Shown piece by piece: positions 24,215 through 33,151 of a DNA stretch of 33,151 bases. Under the pieces are notes generated by a model. The model saw nothing but the letters and a program-made list of their open reading frames with translations, was not told the DNA's origin and did no database searches. This DNA is from Syntrophorhabdales bacterium (GTDB taxonomy: Bacteria; Desulfobacterota; Syntrophorhabdia; Syntrophorhabdales; WCHB1-27), in assembly GCA_035541455.1 (NCBI GenBank), contig DATKNH010000146.1, positions 1 to 33,151 on the forward strand, written 5' to 3'. A program made the position numbers and the translations under genes. How positions within the stretch are numbered: the first letter of the stretch is position 1; every line of letters begins with the position of its first letter.

Positions 24215-24946
24215 ATGATATGCCCCGGTCAGGATACGAGATACTGGAAGCCAGGCGACATCTTTGAGGCACCCTGTCCTCATTGCGGTCACTCTGTCGA
24301 ATTCTTCAAAGATGAGTCGACACGCAGATGCAGAGGGTGCCACCGACTGGTCACAAACCCTCGCATGGATTTTGGTTGCGCAGCGTACTGCAAATACGCT
24401 GAGCAGTGCCTGGGAGAATTGAGTCCTGATCTGTTGTCCAAGAGGAAGGACCTGCTCAAGGACCGTGTTGCCGTAGAAATGAAGAAATATTTCAAGCAGG
24501 ACTTCAAGAGCATCAGTCACGCCATGAAAGTTGCCCGGTACGCAGAGCAGATCGCCGGAATAGATTCCCACAACACTGGTGACCTTGCAGTAATCCTTTC
24601 CGCCGCGTACCTTCACGGCATAGCCTGTCCCGAGCCGGGCTCCACAGGCCCCGCATCAGGCGCCGTGTGTGAAGGCATCGGGAGTGTCAGTCTCCTGCTG
24701 GAAGGCATGGGAGCTTCCAGGGATCTGATTGAGGAAGTTCTGGACAGTATAACTGCGCTTCGGGATGGGTCGCAGAGAAAGGCATCAATGAACGCAAAGA
24801 TTTTGAAGGATGCACACACGACGGCCCACTGGCAGGAAAAAAGAGAAGAAGGCCTCACGAGCGACGAGGATGTGCTCAGGGCCCTGGAAGACGTATTCGA
24901 GACTGAAAACGGGAGGGCAATAGCCAGGCAAGTCTTGACTGGTTGA
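24215..24946 (+). CDS. Zinc-ribbon protein with degenerate HD-like domain, hcp-linked
   Basis: The 243-residue product begins with a Cys-rich part: CPHC (21-24), CRGC (39-42), then Cys55, Cys59 and Cys65. This could bind zinc or an iron-sulfur cluster. The remainder resembles an HD-domain helix bundle (ISHAMKVARYAEQIAG, then VILSAAYLHGIA), but the HD pair is YLHG, so the metal-binding Asp is lost. It then probably binds rather than hydrolyses. ATG 24215 has GGAGAGG upstream; readings from 24146 run through the intergenic repeat and were discarded. It lies between hcp and the ferredoxin-like gene, so a role in maturing or regulating Hcp is inferred. Confidence 0.72.
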   Translation: MICPGQDTRYWKPGDIFEAPCPHCGHSVEFFKDESTRRCRGCHRLVTNPRMDFGCAAYCKYAEQCLGELSPDLLSKRKDLLKDRVAVEMKKYFKQDFKSISHAMKVARYAEQIAGIDSHNTGDLAVILSAAYLHGIACPEPGSTGPASGAVCEGIGSVSLLLEGMGASRDLIEEVLDSITALRDGSQRKASMNAKILKDAHTTAHWQEKREEGLTSDEDVLRALEDVFETENGRAIARQVLTG

Positions 24947-25004
24947 GCAGTACGCGTTGCGTGGTTACCACCCCACTATTCAACAGAGAGGAAGGAACAG
25001 AGAA

Positions 25005-25760
25005 ATGAGACTAAAGCGAAAGATCATAGAGATCGATGAAAAGAAATGTTCGGGTTGTGGCCTTTGCGCAACAGCGTGCGCCGAGGGTGCCATCGAGCTT
25101 AAAGATGGTAAAGCACGGCTCGTATCTGAGGTATACTGCGACGGACTCGGCGCCTGTCTCGGCGAGTGTCCCGAGGGTGCACTCACCGTCATAGAGCGGG
25201 AGTCAGAGGAATTTAACCCTGAGGCTGTTGAAGAGTATCTCAAGCACAAGAGCCAGCCGGAAAAGGCCGAGCAGCCGATGGCCTGTGGTTGTCCCTCCCA
25301 GCACATCCAGATGTTTGCAAAAGACCGGGAAGCGCCGTTACACAGGCCTTCGGATCTAAAGAGCAGCAGAACAGCTTCTTCCCTCAGCCACTGGCCCGTG
25401 CAGATAAAACTGGTGCCGGCGAAAGCTCCTTTTCTTCAAGGCGCTGATCTGCTCATTGCAGCGGATTGTACTTCCGTCGCCTACCCTGACTTTCACTCAA
25501 GACTTCTTCCGGGAAAGGCCGTGCTCATAGGCTGCCCTAAGTTTGACAATATCGAGGAGTACCTCCAGAAGTTCGTGGACATCTTCAGGCAGGCCTCCAT
25601 CAGGAGCATCACTGTCGTTGACATGGAGGTTCCGTGCTGCTCTAAGTTACCTGCACTCGTGCGCCGCGCCCTCGAGTTGTCCGGCCAGAATATTCCGCTC
25701 AGCGAAATCGTTATCAGTGTAAGGGGAGAGATACTCGAGCAGAGCAGGAAAATAGCTTGA
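25005..25760 (+). CDS. 4Fe-4S ferredoxin-like protein, hcp operon
   Basis: This 251-residue protein has a classic cluster site, C15-SG-C18-GL-C21-ATA-C25, then Cys45, Cys51 and Cys55 in CDGLGACLGECPEGAL. The C-terminal part (about 100-250) adds ACGCPS, ADCTS, IGCPKFDN and EVPCCSK, so more cofactor sites are possible. It fits the ferredoxin-type electron donor often found beside hcp in anaerobes, but the long tail goes beyond a simple ferredoxin. GAGGAAGGA precedes the ATG at 25005. The gene is third in the operon and is followed by an inverted repeat. Confidence 0.88.
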   Translation: MRLKRKIIEIDEKKCSGCGLCATACAEGAIELKDGKARLVSEVYCDGLGACLGECPEGALTVIERESEEFNPEAVEEYLKHKSQPEKAEQPMACGCPSQHIQMFAKDREAPLHRPSDLKSSRTASSLSHWPVQIKLVPAKAPFLQGADLLIAADCTSVAYPDFHSRLLPGKAVLIGCPKFDNIEEYLQKFVDIFRQASIRSITVVDMEVPCCSKLPALVRRALELSGQNIPLSEIVISVRGEILEQSRKIA

Positions 25761-25781
25761 AGAAGGGAAAAAGATGAAAAA

Positions 25782-25851
25782 GGTTGAGGTTAAGGAAGGC
25801 AATACGCTTTAATCTTAACCTTAACCTTTGCTTTAAGTCCTTACCTCAACC
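25782..25851. repeat. Intergenic inverted repeat, GGTTGAGGT type
   Basis: GGTTGAGGT (25782-25790) and ACCTCAACC (25843-25851) pair perfectly, and the stem extends with one bulge (TAAGGA / TCCTT). The interior repeats the words CTTAACC. It lies between convergent genes and can serve as a terminator for both. Confidence 0.7.
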
Positions 25852-25859
25852 TCTCTTCT

Positions 25860-28800
25860 CTATTGGTCCAGGATGTCTCTGATCTTCCTCAGCAACTCAC
25901 TCGGCGCAACCGGCTTCGAGACGAAGTTGAGTCCTTCGTCCAGTACGCCCTTCTCATGTATTACGTCGGCGGTGTAGCCGCTCGTAAACAGGGCCTTTAT
26001 ATCTGGTCGTATCTTCCTGACATACTGGTATACTTCTTTTCCGTTCTTCCGCGGCATCACGACATCCAGCATGACAAGGTCCACTTTTCTTTTGTGCTTC
26101 AAAAATTTTGAAATTGCGTCTTCGCCGTCCACTGCCTCCACCACCGTGTAGCCGAATTCCTCCAGGACATTCTTTGTCAGCCGCCGAACCTCTGCGTCAT
26201 CCTCCGCTATGAGGATTGTCTCTGTTCCACCGACCGGCGGGGAGGTTGACGCCTCTTTCTCCTCGCCGTACGCAGACCGGATGAGCGGCAGGTACACCTT
26301 AAAGGTACTCCCGTGTCCAATCTCGCTATAGACGTTCACAAAACCATTGTGCTGCTTCACTATGCCGTACACGATCGAAAGACCGAGGCCAGTCCCCTTG
26401 CCCACCTCTTTGGTGGTAAAAAAAGGCTCAAACACCCGTTGCCTCGTTTGATCGTTCATGCCAACGCCGGTATCGGAGACCGAGATCATGGCGTACATTC
26501 CGGGTTTTCCGAAACCGTGCCTCTTGACAAAGGTGCTATCCAGCTGGACAAGACCGGTGCCGATCGTCAACTTCCCTCCATCGGGCATGGCATCCCTGGC
26601 GTTGGTCACGAGGTTCATCAAGACCTGCCCCATTTGCGCAGCATCCGCAAACACTGTGAGGTCTTTCTCGGCAAAGTGCGTACTGAGCTCGATATCTTCA
26701 GAGATGAGACGTGTGAGGAGCTTCTCCATGCTCTTGATTATCTCGTTAACCGTGATCGCCTTGGGATCAAGTATCTGCTTTCTGCCGAAGGCGAGCAGGC
26801 TCTGGGTCAGGTTCGCCGCACGCTCTGACGACGCAATGATCTGATCCACGTAACTCCGCAGTTGATTTCCCTCTCCCAGGCGCATCTGCAGCAGATTGGC
26901 ATAACCGATGACCGCCGTAAGGATGTTATTGAAGTCATGGGCAATGCCTCCTGCCAGCTGCCCTATGGCTTCCATCTTCTGTGAGTGGCGGAGTTGTTCT
27001 TCCAGCTTCTTGTGTTCGGTTATGTCCATGTGGTAACCGATTATGCCGGTGATCAGTCCCTTGCTGTCACGCAGAACAGAAAGGGACAGGTGGACGTAAA
27101 ACTCTTCGCCCGATTTCTTTTTCGTGCGAAGCTCCACTTCGTAGCCACCCGCAGCCCTGAGAGGAGCCATGACTGAGTCCTGCAGCATCTGGTACTGATC
27201 TTCAGGGTAAATAAGGGACACGTGTTTACTCAATGCTTCCTGGCTCGTGTAGCCAAAGAGGCGCTCCGCGCCCTTGTTCCATATGGTTATGTGGCCGGCA
27301 AGGTCGGTGGAAATCACCGAATCATGAATCTGGTCGATGATCTGCGCCTGCAACCGCAGGGCTTCTTCGGCACGTTTTCGCTCGGTAATATCATTACCCA
27401 CGCAGAGAATCTCTCTCACGTGTCCGTCCTTATCGAACGTCGGCTTATTCGTCCAGGAGATCCACACCCTCCCTCCGTTGCGCAGCATATTTTCATTTTC
27501 GTTGACACTGTATTTCTCAGGCTGCTTGATCATATCATCGATCATGACAGCAAGATTTCTTCCTGACGAATCTTTCTCCGGCACAATGGTGCCAACGATA
27601 TGCTTTCCCAGTATCTCCTGCTCTGAGTAACCGAAGAATTGCTGCGCAAACTCATTGAAGAAGGTAACATTTCCCATAGCGTCCATGCGCAGGATACTGC
27701 TGTTTGTGTTCTGCACAAGCTCACGATATTTTTCTTCGCTGGCTCGCAGGGCCTCCTCTGCCAACTTACGTTCGGTGATATCGGAAACGGTGAGAATAAT
27801 CCTTCCGTCGTCCAGCACGGTAGTCCTCATTTCAATGTCGCGGAACTCGCCGTTCTTGCAGCGCACGCTGAACGTTCTATCGATCGGCCTTCCTCGCGCC
27901 GCATCCTCGACCCAGGCACGGATTACCTTTTTTCTGTAATTGGCCTCGGGGTATGCCTTGCGAAACCACTCCTTCCCGCTCGGTATATCCTTCAACGAGT
28001 ATCCTGTGATCAGCGTGAATTGAGGGTTCACGTAAAGGTATCTTCCGGCCTTTTCAAAAAGGATAACCCCATAGGGCGCCTTCTGGAGCATGGCAAAAAA
28101 AGTTTCTTTCTCCCGCCTCAGCAACAGCTCGGATTTCTTCCTCTCTGTAACGTCCCGGAAGGCCAATACCATGCCGATCGTATCTCCCCGTTCATCACGA
28201 ATGGGCGCGGTACTATAATCAATCGGTATCGCAACATCGTTCCTGGCGATAAGCAGGTGGCTCGCCGGTCCGACCACGGTTCCCTCCCTGAGACTCTGAA
28301 GCCAGGGCTTCACGGGAAGGGGTGCGCCTTCCGAATCCCTTACGGTGAAGATACCATCCAGGACTTTTCCCAGAGCATCTGACTCTTTCCAGCCGGTGAG
28401 CGCCTCGGCATTCAGATTCAGGAAGGTTACCTGACCCTCTGTATTGGTGGTTATCACGCCATCGCTGATCGACTTGAGCGTGGTGGAGAGCCAGTACTGG
28501 CTTTGCTTTATACGGCGTTCTGTCTTGTGCTTGTAAAGTGCCACCTCGATCGTTGTGTGCAGCTCTCTCTCTTCAAATGGTTTAAGAATGTACCCGAAGG
28601 GCTCTGTCACCTTTGCCCGCTGCAGCGTATGTTCGTCAGCGTAGGCGGTAAGATAAACGACAGGGATATCGAAACGGGTGCGTACGTGTTCCGCTGCCTC
28701 CACCCCGTCGATACCTCCTTTGAGGACTATGTCCATCAGCACAAGATCAGGCTTGAGAGTCTCCACCTTCTCTAATGCTTCTTCTCCGGACGAAGCCCAT

Positions 28801-28895
28801 CCGCAAATGTTATAGCCCAGGCTTTTGAGACTCCACTGAATGTCTTTGGCGACGACACTCTCATCTTCAACCACGAGGATCTTTACCTGTGACAT
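25860..28895 (-). CDS. Hybrid sensor histidine kinase REC-PAS4-HisKA-HATPase-REC
   Basis: This 1011-residue cytoplasmic kinase has an N-terminal REC (Asp55 in LVLMD), about four PAS domains (roughly 130-250, 265-385, 390-510, 515-635), a HisKA domain with the phospho-His in [11 protein letters not shown] (near 653), an HATPase with LVTNARDAM and [11 protein letters not shown], and a C-terminal REC (about 895-1008, Asp in LVMLD). It is set up for a phosphorelay: an input REC controlling a kinase that passes phosphate to its own output REC. No DNA-binding domain is present. It starts six bases after the stop of the CHASE3 kinase gene, so the two are one operon. PAS ligands cannot be read. Confidence 0.93.
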   Translation of the reverse strand: MSQVKILVVEDESVVAKDIQWSLKSLGYNICGWASSGEEALEKVETLKPDLVLMDIVLKGGIDGVEAAEHVRTRFDIPVVYLTAYADEHTLQRAKVTEPFGYILKPFEERELHTTIEVALYKHKTERRIKQSQYWLSTTLKSISDGVITTNTEGQVTFLNLNAEALTGWKESDALGKVLDGIFTVRDSEGAPLPVKPWLQSLREGTVVGPASHLLIARNDVAIPIDYSTAPIRDERGDTIGMVLAFRDVTERKKSELLLRREKETFFAMLQKAPYGVILFEKAGRYLYVNPQFTLITGYSLKDIPSGKEWFRKAYPEANYRKKVIRAWVEDAARGRPIDRTFSVRCKNGEFRDIEMRTTVLDDGRIILTVSDITERKLAEEALRASEEKYRELVQNTNSSILRMDAMGNVTFFNEFAQQFFGYSEQEILGKHIVGTIVPEKDSSGRNLAVMIDDMIKQPEKYSVNENENMLRNGGRVWISWTNKPTFDKDGHVREILCVGNDITERKRAEEALRLQAQIIDQIHDSVISTDLAGHITIWNKGAERLFGYTSQEALSKHVSLIYPEDQYQMLQDSVMAPLRAAGGYEVELRTKKKSGEEFYVHLSLSVLRDSKGLITGIIGYHMDITEHKKLEEQLRHSQKMEAIGQLAGGIAHDFNNILTAVIGYANLLQMRLGEGNQLRSYVDQIIASSERAANLTQSLLAFGRKQILDPKAITVNEIIKSMEKLLTRLISEDIELSTHFAEKDLTVFADAAQMGQVLMNLVTNARDAMPDGGKLTIGTGLVQLDSTFVKRHGFGKPGMYAMISVSDTGVGMNDQTRQRVFEPFFTTKEVGKGTGLGLSIVYGIVKQHNGFVNVYSEIGHGSTFKVYLPLIRSAYGEEKEASTSPPVGGTETILIAEDDAEVRRLTKNVLEEFGYTVVEAVDGEDAISKFLKHKRKVDLVMLDVVMPRKNGKEVYQYVRKIRPDIKALFTSGYTADVIHEKGVLDEGLNFVSKPVAPSELLRKIRDILDQ

Positions 28896-28900
28896 TCTTC

Positions 28901-31021
28901 TTAAGCCCTTTCCTTGTATTTGATTTCCCCAAAGGTGATCTTGAACTCGGTCCCGCCCGTGCGATTAAGCTCTATGGCGCCGTCAAGCTGGTCTGTGAGG
29001 GTACAGACGAGTTGTAACCCCAATGAATCAGTATTCCGGAAGTCCACATGTTCAGGAAATCCAACGCCGTTGTCGCTGACCGTCAAGGTAAACTTTCCGT
29101 CGTCCCTGTGGAGGTTGACCAGGATCTCGCCCTGCTTATCAGGGAAAGCGTGTTTCAGTGAATTGGAAACCAGTTCGTTTATTATGAGGCCGCAGGGAAT
29201 GGCAGTATCGATACCGAGAAGTATATCGTCTACCTGGGTCTTCAGATTCACTCTCCCCGCACTATAGGAACGGAAGAGATTCGAGGAGAGGTTCTGTATG
29301 TACTCCGCCACGTCCAGGTTTGCGAGGTCTTTGGAGCGGTACAGCTTCTCATGGATAAGGGTCATAGAGCGGATACGGTTCCGGCTCTCCTTGAACATTT
29401 CGAGGGCCTGGTCATCTTTGATGTACTTGGACTGCAGGTTCAAAAGGCTCGATATGATCTGGAGATTGTTCTTCACGCGGTGATGCACCTCTTTGAGGAG
29501 TACCTCTTTCTCCTTCAAAGAGAGTCTTATCCTTTCCTCTGCAACCCTGCGCTCGGTGACATCCTGCATAAGCACAAGGAGTCGCTGATCCTCGTCATCC
29601 TCTCCACCAAGGGGCGACACAAGACAATCCAGGTAACAGTTACCTGAACGGCTCGTCTCCATGAGCATCTTTTCTCTTAACAGCGAAAAATTAAACTGAG
29701 CCTCAAATCGCACAGTCTCCCTGCTCTCTATCCTCTCCTTTATTTCCTCCGTCATCATCGGTTCTTCGAACAGTTTGAACTTTTTCGCCTCGTCCACGAT
29801 CTCGACACCCAAAATATGCATGCACGAATCATTCATCTCGATGAGCTTACACTCCGGGTCGTAAATCTGGATTCCGATCGGCGACTGGGTAAACACGTTT
29901 CTGAACCGCTCCTCGCTCTCCCGCAGCGCTTTTTGGCCCTGCTTTATTTCTGTGACGTCAAATCCCACGCCTATCAGCCCCACGACAGATCCTCTTTCGT
30001 TCTTCAGAGGCACCTTACGGGTGGCAACCGTCACAGTTTTGCCCCCCTCGACAACAGTCTCTTCACCCACGTACAGGGGTTCTCCCGTCATTATTACCCG
30101 CGCGTCGTCTCCTCTCAATTTGATCGCTCTGTCGCGGGAGTAGAAGTCATAATCTGTTTTCCTCACAATCTCCCTTTTCGAGAAACCGACCGCATCGCTG
30201 AACTTCTTGTTGGCACTCATGTAAACACTTTTCGAGTCTTTGAAGAAGACATACGCCGGAAGGCTGTCCAGCAAGGTCGAGACCTCCCGCTGACTCTGAC
30301 GGAGCATTTCTTCCATGCGTGTTCTTTCGGCGAGGTCAGACTGGATCATGTACGCTGCAACGACGAAAAGGACAAAAATCAGGAGGTATCCGAACGAGAT
30401 CACGAACGTGACGGTTCTCGCCCCCGCTTCCGCATTGTCGGAGCGCCTCCGCAGCACCTCTTTTTCATCTTTCTCGATGGCCTGGACTACGGTGCCGATA
30501 TCGTCGCTGATCTTCTTTCCCTCGTCCTTCATGATCACATTCATGGCAGCGTCAATACCTTGTGTTCGCTGAATATTGCCCAACTCCCTCACCAGGGCAA
30601 TTCTCTTCGAAAGAAGCAGATCCAATTGATCCACCCGCCGGCTCTGAGCCGGATTGCTTTCGGTAAGTTTTCGCAACTGCTTCAGGTCTTTCCTGATCGA
30701 TTCAATGGACTGTTGGTACTGGTCCACGCTTCCCTGCTTGCCCGTAATAACGCTTATACGTTGACTGCTCTCCGCCACGTAGAGGCGGAAATGCAGGTCA
30801 CTTATTTCACGGACAATTTCGTGGGAATGGATCGCCCAACTGGCATTGTCAATCACCCTGATTGTAGTCCAGTAGGACGAGATGCTTACCAGCACCAGTA
30901 CTACGAATGCGGCTGCAAATCCCGCGTAGATCTTCTTATCTTCCGGCCACTTCGCCTGATGGTCACGAGTGGGGCGGCGAGCTTTCTTCAACAGAATGTC
31001 TCCGCAAACCTTATCCCGCAC
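28901..31021 (-). CDS. Membrane histidine kinase, CHASE3-like sensor, PAS2, HisKA_2
   Basis: The 706-residue protein has TM1 (about 31-52), a periplasmic helical sensor (about 53-205, CHASE3-like) and TM2 (about 206-229). Two PAS domains (about 245-365 and 370-495) follow, then HisKA_2 with the phospho-His segment VHHRVKNNLQIISSLLNLQ (near 510) and an HATPase with ELVSNSLKHAF and DNGVGFP. This kinase class usually phosphorylates stand-alone REC proteins. The REC of the next gene, and the near-copy in the HD-GYP protein, are obvious candidates. GTG 31021 is the longest start; TTG 30991 has a better spaced GGAG. Translation ends 5 nt before the hybrid kinase. Confidence 0.9.
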   Translation of the reverse strand: MRDKVCGDILLKKARRPTRDHQAKWPEDKKIYAGFAAAFVVLVLVSISSYWTTIRVIDNASWAIHSHEIVREISDLHFRLYVAESSQRISVITGKQGSVDQYQQSIESIRKDLKQLRKLTESNPAQSRRVDQLDLLLSKRIALVRELGNIQRTQGIDAAMNVIMKDEGKKISDDIGTVVQAIEKDEKEVLRRRSDNAEAGARTVTFVISFGYLLIFVLFVVAAYMIQSDLAERTRMEEMLRQSQREVSTLLDSLPAYVFFKDSKSVYMSANKKFSDAVGFSKREIVRKTDYDFYSRDRAIKLRGDDARVIMTGEPLYVGEETVVEGGKTVTVATRKVPLKNERGSVVGLIGVGFDVTEIKQGQKALRESEERFRNVFTQSPIGIQIYDPECKLIEMNDSCMHILGVEIVDEAKKFKLFEEPMMTEEIKERIESRETVRFEAQFNFSLLREKMLMETSRSGNCYLDCLVSPLGGEDDEDQRLLVLMQDVTERRVAEERIRLSLKEKEVLLKEVHHRVKNNLQIISSLLNLQSKYIKDDQALEMFKESRNRIRSMTLIHEKLYRSKDLANLDVAEYIQNLSSNLFRSYSAGRVNLKTQVDDILLGIDTAIPCGLIINELVSNSLKHAFPDKQGEILVNLHRDDGKFTLTVSDNGVGFPEHVDFRNTDSLGLQLVCTLTDQLDGAIELNRTGGTEFKITFGEIKYKERA

Positions 31022-31203
31022 CCCTGAAAGGCGCCGAATAAGAGCATTCCTCCAAGACGCATTTCGGCCGTCATTGTATCGCGCAATTCTAGTATAGCGA
31101 TTGATGCTGCAAAGCGTGTACCAATCGCGGTGAAGCTCGTTAACATTGCCAAAGTATAATGTATTTGCTACTGCTTGTAAATGTTTCGGTGCGTGTAAAT
31201 CAT

Positions 31204-31232
31204 TTGCAATGGGGCAGCCTTTGTGTGATACT
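31204..31232 (+). promoter_or_regulatory. Candidate promoter close to the site-2 protease start
   Basis: TTGCAA (31204-31209) is followed after 17 bases by GATACT (31227-31232). The start site would be near 31239, only a few bases before ATG 31243, which has no Shine-Dalgarno. Confidence 0.4.
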
Positions 31233-31242
31233 AAAACCTACT

Positions 31243-31866
31243 ATGGGCCTTCTGAGCTTGCTATTCAGAGATCCAGCCGCTTTCGTGCTGCTGATCATAC
31301 CGCTGCTCTATTCGGTGATCATCCATGAAGTGGCGCACGGCTGGGTTGCAAGCAAGATGGGCGACCAGACTGCAAAGTGGCTTGGCCGCCTTACCCTAAA
31401 CCCAAGGAAGCACCTCGACCCTCTCGGCACAATTATGCTATTCATCGCCGGCTTTGGCTGGGCCAAGCCGGTACCTGTCAATTATAACAACCTGCGTGAC
31501 CCACGCAGAGGTCTTGTATTCGTTTCAGCAGCGGGAATAGTCGCGAACATACTCCTGGCATTTCTCTCCCTTTTCTCCCTGCGCCTGCTCCACCTCGCCC
31601 CATTTGGAGCAGTTACCACCATGCTCTTCTACATGGCGCGCATCAATATCATGCTCGCGGCCTTCAATCTAATTCCCATCCCTCCGCTGGATGGTTCTAA
31701 AATAGTCATGGGCTTTGCGTCGCGGCAGTTTCAATACTCGCTGGCCAGGCTCGAGCCTTACGGCTTTTTTATTATTATCGGGCTTCTCTGGTTAGGCTTC
31801 CTCGATCCAGTCATCAACTTTCTTGAATCGGTCATACTGCACCTGCTCAGTCTTGTAATACCTTAA
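31243..31866 (+). CDS. Site-2 protease family (M50) membrane metalloprotease
   Basis: This 207-residue polytopic inner-membrane protein has the zinc motif HEVAH (28-32) inside a transmembrane helix. The second metal-binding motif is [10 protein letters not shown], equivalent to the N-x-x-P-x-x-x-L-D-G of M50 proteases. It belongs to the short FtsH-unrelated group without PDZ or CBS domains, whose substrates are mostly unknown. ATG 31243 fits the family start ([13 protein letters not shown]). An open frame to 31159 carries no ribosome site. The sequence after the stop holds a long inverted repeat. Confidence 0.9.
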   Translation: MGLLSLLFRDPAAFVLLIIPLLYSVIIHEVAHGWVASKMGDQTAKWLGRLTLNPRKHLDPLGTIMLFIAGFGWAKPVPVNYNNLRDPRRGLVFVSAAGIVANILLAFLSLFSLRLLHLAPFGAVTTMLFYMARINIMLAAFNLIPIPPLDGSKIVMGFASRQFQYSLARLEPYGFFIIIGLLWLGFLDPVINFLESVILHLLSLVIP

Positions 31867-31901
31867 AGGCTTCGCAGCAAACAATTCACCCTCGCAAATG
31901 A

Positions 31902-31965
31902 ACGGCTCACGACCCTGAATAGCGAACCTCAACTATAGGCGTAGAAATAAAGAGTCGTGAGCCGT
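31902..31965. repeat. Intergenic inverted repeat, ACGGCTCACGAC type
   Basis: ACGGCTCACGAC (31902-31913) and GTCGTGAGCCGT (31954-31965) are 12-bp perfect arms around 40 bases. It lies between the convergent protease and NifU-like genes and probably ends both transcripts. No clear T-run follows. Confidence 0.8.
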
Positions 31966-32004
31966 GGGTTATCGAAAGATTGTATGGAGGTTTACAGCTG
32001 ATCC

Positions 32005-32226
32005 TTAGAGGGCAACGACCTCCTTCACCTCAGGCACTTCCTGCTTTATGACCCGTTCTATGCCCATCTTCAACGTCATCTGGCTCATCGGGCAACTGCC
32101 GCATGCGCCGGTAAGTTTCACCTTCACAATGCCGTCCGTACTCACGTCTACCAACTCGACGTTGCCTCCGTCCGCCTGGAGCGCCGGTCTGACCTTATTG
32201 ATTGCTGCTTCGACTTTCTCTTTCAT
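32005..32226 (-). CDS. NifU-like iron-sulfur scaffold (NFU domain)
   Basis: This 73-residue protein is a single NFU domain with [17 protein letters not shown] and the cluster ligands Cys42 and Cys45 in [13 protein letters not shown]. Such proteins carry or deliver a 4Fe-4S cluster to client enzymes, which are numerous here (Hcp, radical SAM, ferredoxins). GGAGGAGG precedes the ATG. The small gene at 32258 ends 31 bases upstream and is probably co-transcribed. Confidence 0.95.
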   Translation of the reverse strand: MKEKVEAAINKVRPALQADGGNVELVDVSTDGIVKVKLTGACGSCPMSQMTLKMGIERVIKQEVPEVKEVVAL

Positions 32227-32257
32227 TGTTCCTCCTCCGGTTTAGTATCTGCAGCCA

Positions 32258-32455
32258 CTACGCTTCATACGTTACCACACGGATGATCCCGATGGTAGCG
32301 CCATTTGTATCCGTTGTGCACGTGTCGCTTGCAGAAATTATTTTCTTAACTCCTTTTTCGCTGACAAATTTATTAACCTGCTCGTCTAGAGCCTCCAATT
32401 CCCGGACGGTTTCGAAAACCTTGAGCGGCATTGTAAAGGTCTTGACTTTGATCAT
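32258..32455 (-). CDS. Small conserved-looking protein, unknown function
   Basis: The 65-residue product reads as a compact alpha/beta protein (VKTFTMPLKVFETVRELEAL, then KIISASDTCTTD and GIIRVVTYEA). No metal or nucleotide motif is clear apart from a single Cys in DTCTTD. A GGGGGTG site precedes the ATG. It sits upstream of the NifU-like gene with an extended -10 promoter before it. I do not recognise the family; a link to iron-sulfur supply is by position only. Confidence 0.65.
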   Translation of the reverse strand: MIKVKTFTMPLKVFETVRELEALDEQVNKFVSEKGVKKIISASDTCTTDTNGATIGIIRVVTYEA

Positions 32456-32521
32456 CAGATCACCCCCCTTCTCTTCCGGTTAAGATAATGCACAAAGGGG
32501 CTCGATGCAAGTCCGGCTGTT

Positions 32522-32530
32522 AGTATATCA
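32522..32530 (-). promoter_or_regulatory. Extended -10 promoter for the small gene and NifU-like gene
   Basis: The minus strand reads TGATATACT (32530-32522): TGn followed by TATACT. The start would fall near 32515, giving a leader of about 60 nt. No -35 hexamer is recognisable. Confidence 0.45.
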
Positions 32531-32642
32531 CGCCCGTAAGATTTTCACTTCGACGGGAAACGTCGATAGTGGGTCTGGTCCGCTTCCGAAACGTCGGTGT
32601 TGCTCCTCTGGGAATCGCTTTCATTGCAGGAAGGGCGGAAGG

Positions 32643-33151
32643 ATGCTACAATCTGACAAGGAAATGAGAGCCAGCGGTCCATTAGAGGTTGTCAAAGGAA
32701 TTTACACAGTCGCCGGTTCAGAAATGACCGACTCCAGGGACTGCGCAGTCTATCTTATAGACCTGGGAGAGCTCATTCTCATTGACACGGGCGCCGGACC
32801 GAGCGCTCCACAAATAGCCCGCAATATAGAGAAGGTGGGCCGGGATCCTCACAAGCTTTCCACCGTGATCATAACGCATTGCCACGTCGATCACAGCGGG
32901 GGAGCCCGTTTCTTTCAGCAGCAATTCGGGGCCCGTCTCCTGATGCACAACGAAGATGCCAGGGCCGTGCAAGAGGGAGATGGCGCGATGACCGCTGCGG
33001 CGTGGTACGGCCTTGAATTTGAGCGAACACAGGTAGATGTAACATTTTCAGAAGAGGAGCGGAGCTTCGCCTTCAACCCCCACTCGATCGTCTGCCTTCA
33101 CACGCCGGGACACACCCCGGGTTCCATCTCCTGTTACCTTGACCTGGATGG
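32643..33151 (+). CDS. Metallo-beta-lactamase-fold hydrolase, N-terminal part (runs off window)
   Basis: The first 169 residues are present. The zinc motif HCHVDH (79-84) in ITHCHVDHSGG and the later HTPGHTPGS are the hallmarks of the MBL-fold superfamily. LILIDTGAG is the preceding strand. The substrate cannot be told; glyoxalase II-like thioester hydrolysis is common. ATG 32643 has GGAAGGGCGG upstream; ATG 32664 is an alternative. Confidence 0.9.
   Translation, partial: MLQSDKEMRASGPLEVVKGIYTVAGSEMTDSRDCAVYLIDLGELILIDTGAGPSAPQIARNIEKVGRDPHKLSTVIITHCHVDHSGGARFFQQQFGARLLMHNEDARAVQEGDGAMTAAAWYGLEFERTQVDVTFSEEERSFAFNPHSIVCLHTPGHTPGSISCYLDLD

Noticed and set aside
29816-31027. Open frame of about 400 codons on the plus strand
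   Set aside because: Antisense to the CHASE3 kinase, which has clear membrane, PAS and kinase motifs; the frame is a codon-bias shadow.

Overview
The window reads as chromosome of a Gram-negative anaerobe, probably a deltaproteobacterium in the wide sense (Desulfobacterota; a Syntrophorhabdus-type syntroph is my guess). The grounds are an octaheme nitrite reductase, a hybrid-cluster protein operon, a PEP-CTERM protein and very many two-component and c-di-GMP proteins. The taxonomy is inferred from gene content only.

Layout. Bases 1-2360 look accessory: the 5' end of an IS110-type transposase, a small lipoprotein, and a short prokaryotic Argonaute broken by two frameshifts and lacking its partner gene, followed by three short direct repeats. 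Core sequence begins with the RNase P RNA gene (minus strand). Upstream of it lie an RNase H-like gene whose 3' end overlaps the RNA gene, a C4 zinc-ribbon coiled-coil gene, and a tRNA with anticodon CAT that has a clear promoter and a hairpin behind it. Two tandem EAL-HDOD regulators and a GNAT acetyltransferase run on the plus strand (4.2-7.5 kb). A long minus-strand gene train (12.8-7.4 kb) encodes a small HD-GYP-N-like protein, an HDOD protein, a REC-GGDDF protein, peptide deformylase, methionyl-tRNA formyltransferase and a LysM lytic transglycosylase.

From 12.9 to 18.5 kb come a BCAM0308-like zinc protein, a CapA-type protein, an SPL-like radical SAM protein, a class I aminotransferase and a REC-PAS-GAF-HD-GYP phosphodiesterase. 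From 18.8 to 25.8 kb is a nitrogen-oxide response region: octaheme nitrite reductase, a Crp/Fnr regulator, a PEP-CTERM protein, then hcp with two iron-sulfur/zinc accessory genes. The hcp operon is preceded by a Fnr-like palindrome centred at about -41.5 from a predicted start site. From 25.9 to 31 kb is a two-gene histidine kinase operon. The window ends with a site-2 protease, a NifU-like protein, a small unknown protein and the start of a metallo-beta-lactamase-fold hydrolase.

How the parts work together. The Crp/Fnr protein is a plausible controller of both the nitrite reductase and hcp. The CHASE3 kinase next to the hybrid kinase may also feed the closely similar REC domain of the HD-GYP protein 7 kb away. 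Several gene ends carry inverted repeats of different sequence but similar low-complexity style, and two convergent gene pairs share a palindromic stop tetranucleotide. The least ordinary items are the decayed orphan short Argonaute, the Tyr-x-Cys octaheme nitrite reductase, and the hcp accessory genes under a well-placed operator.
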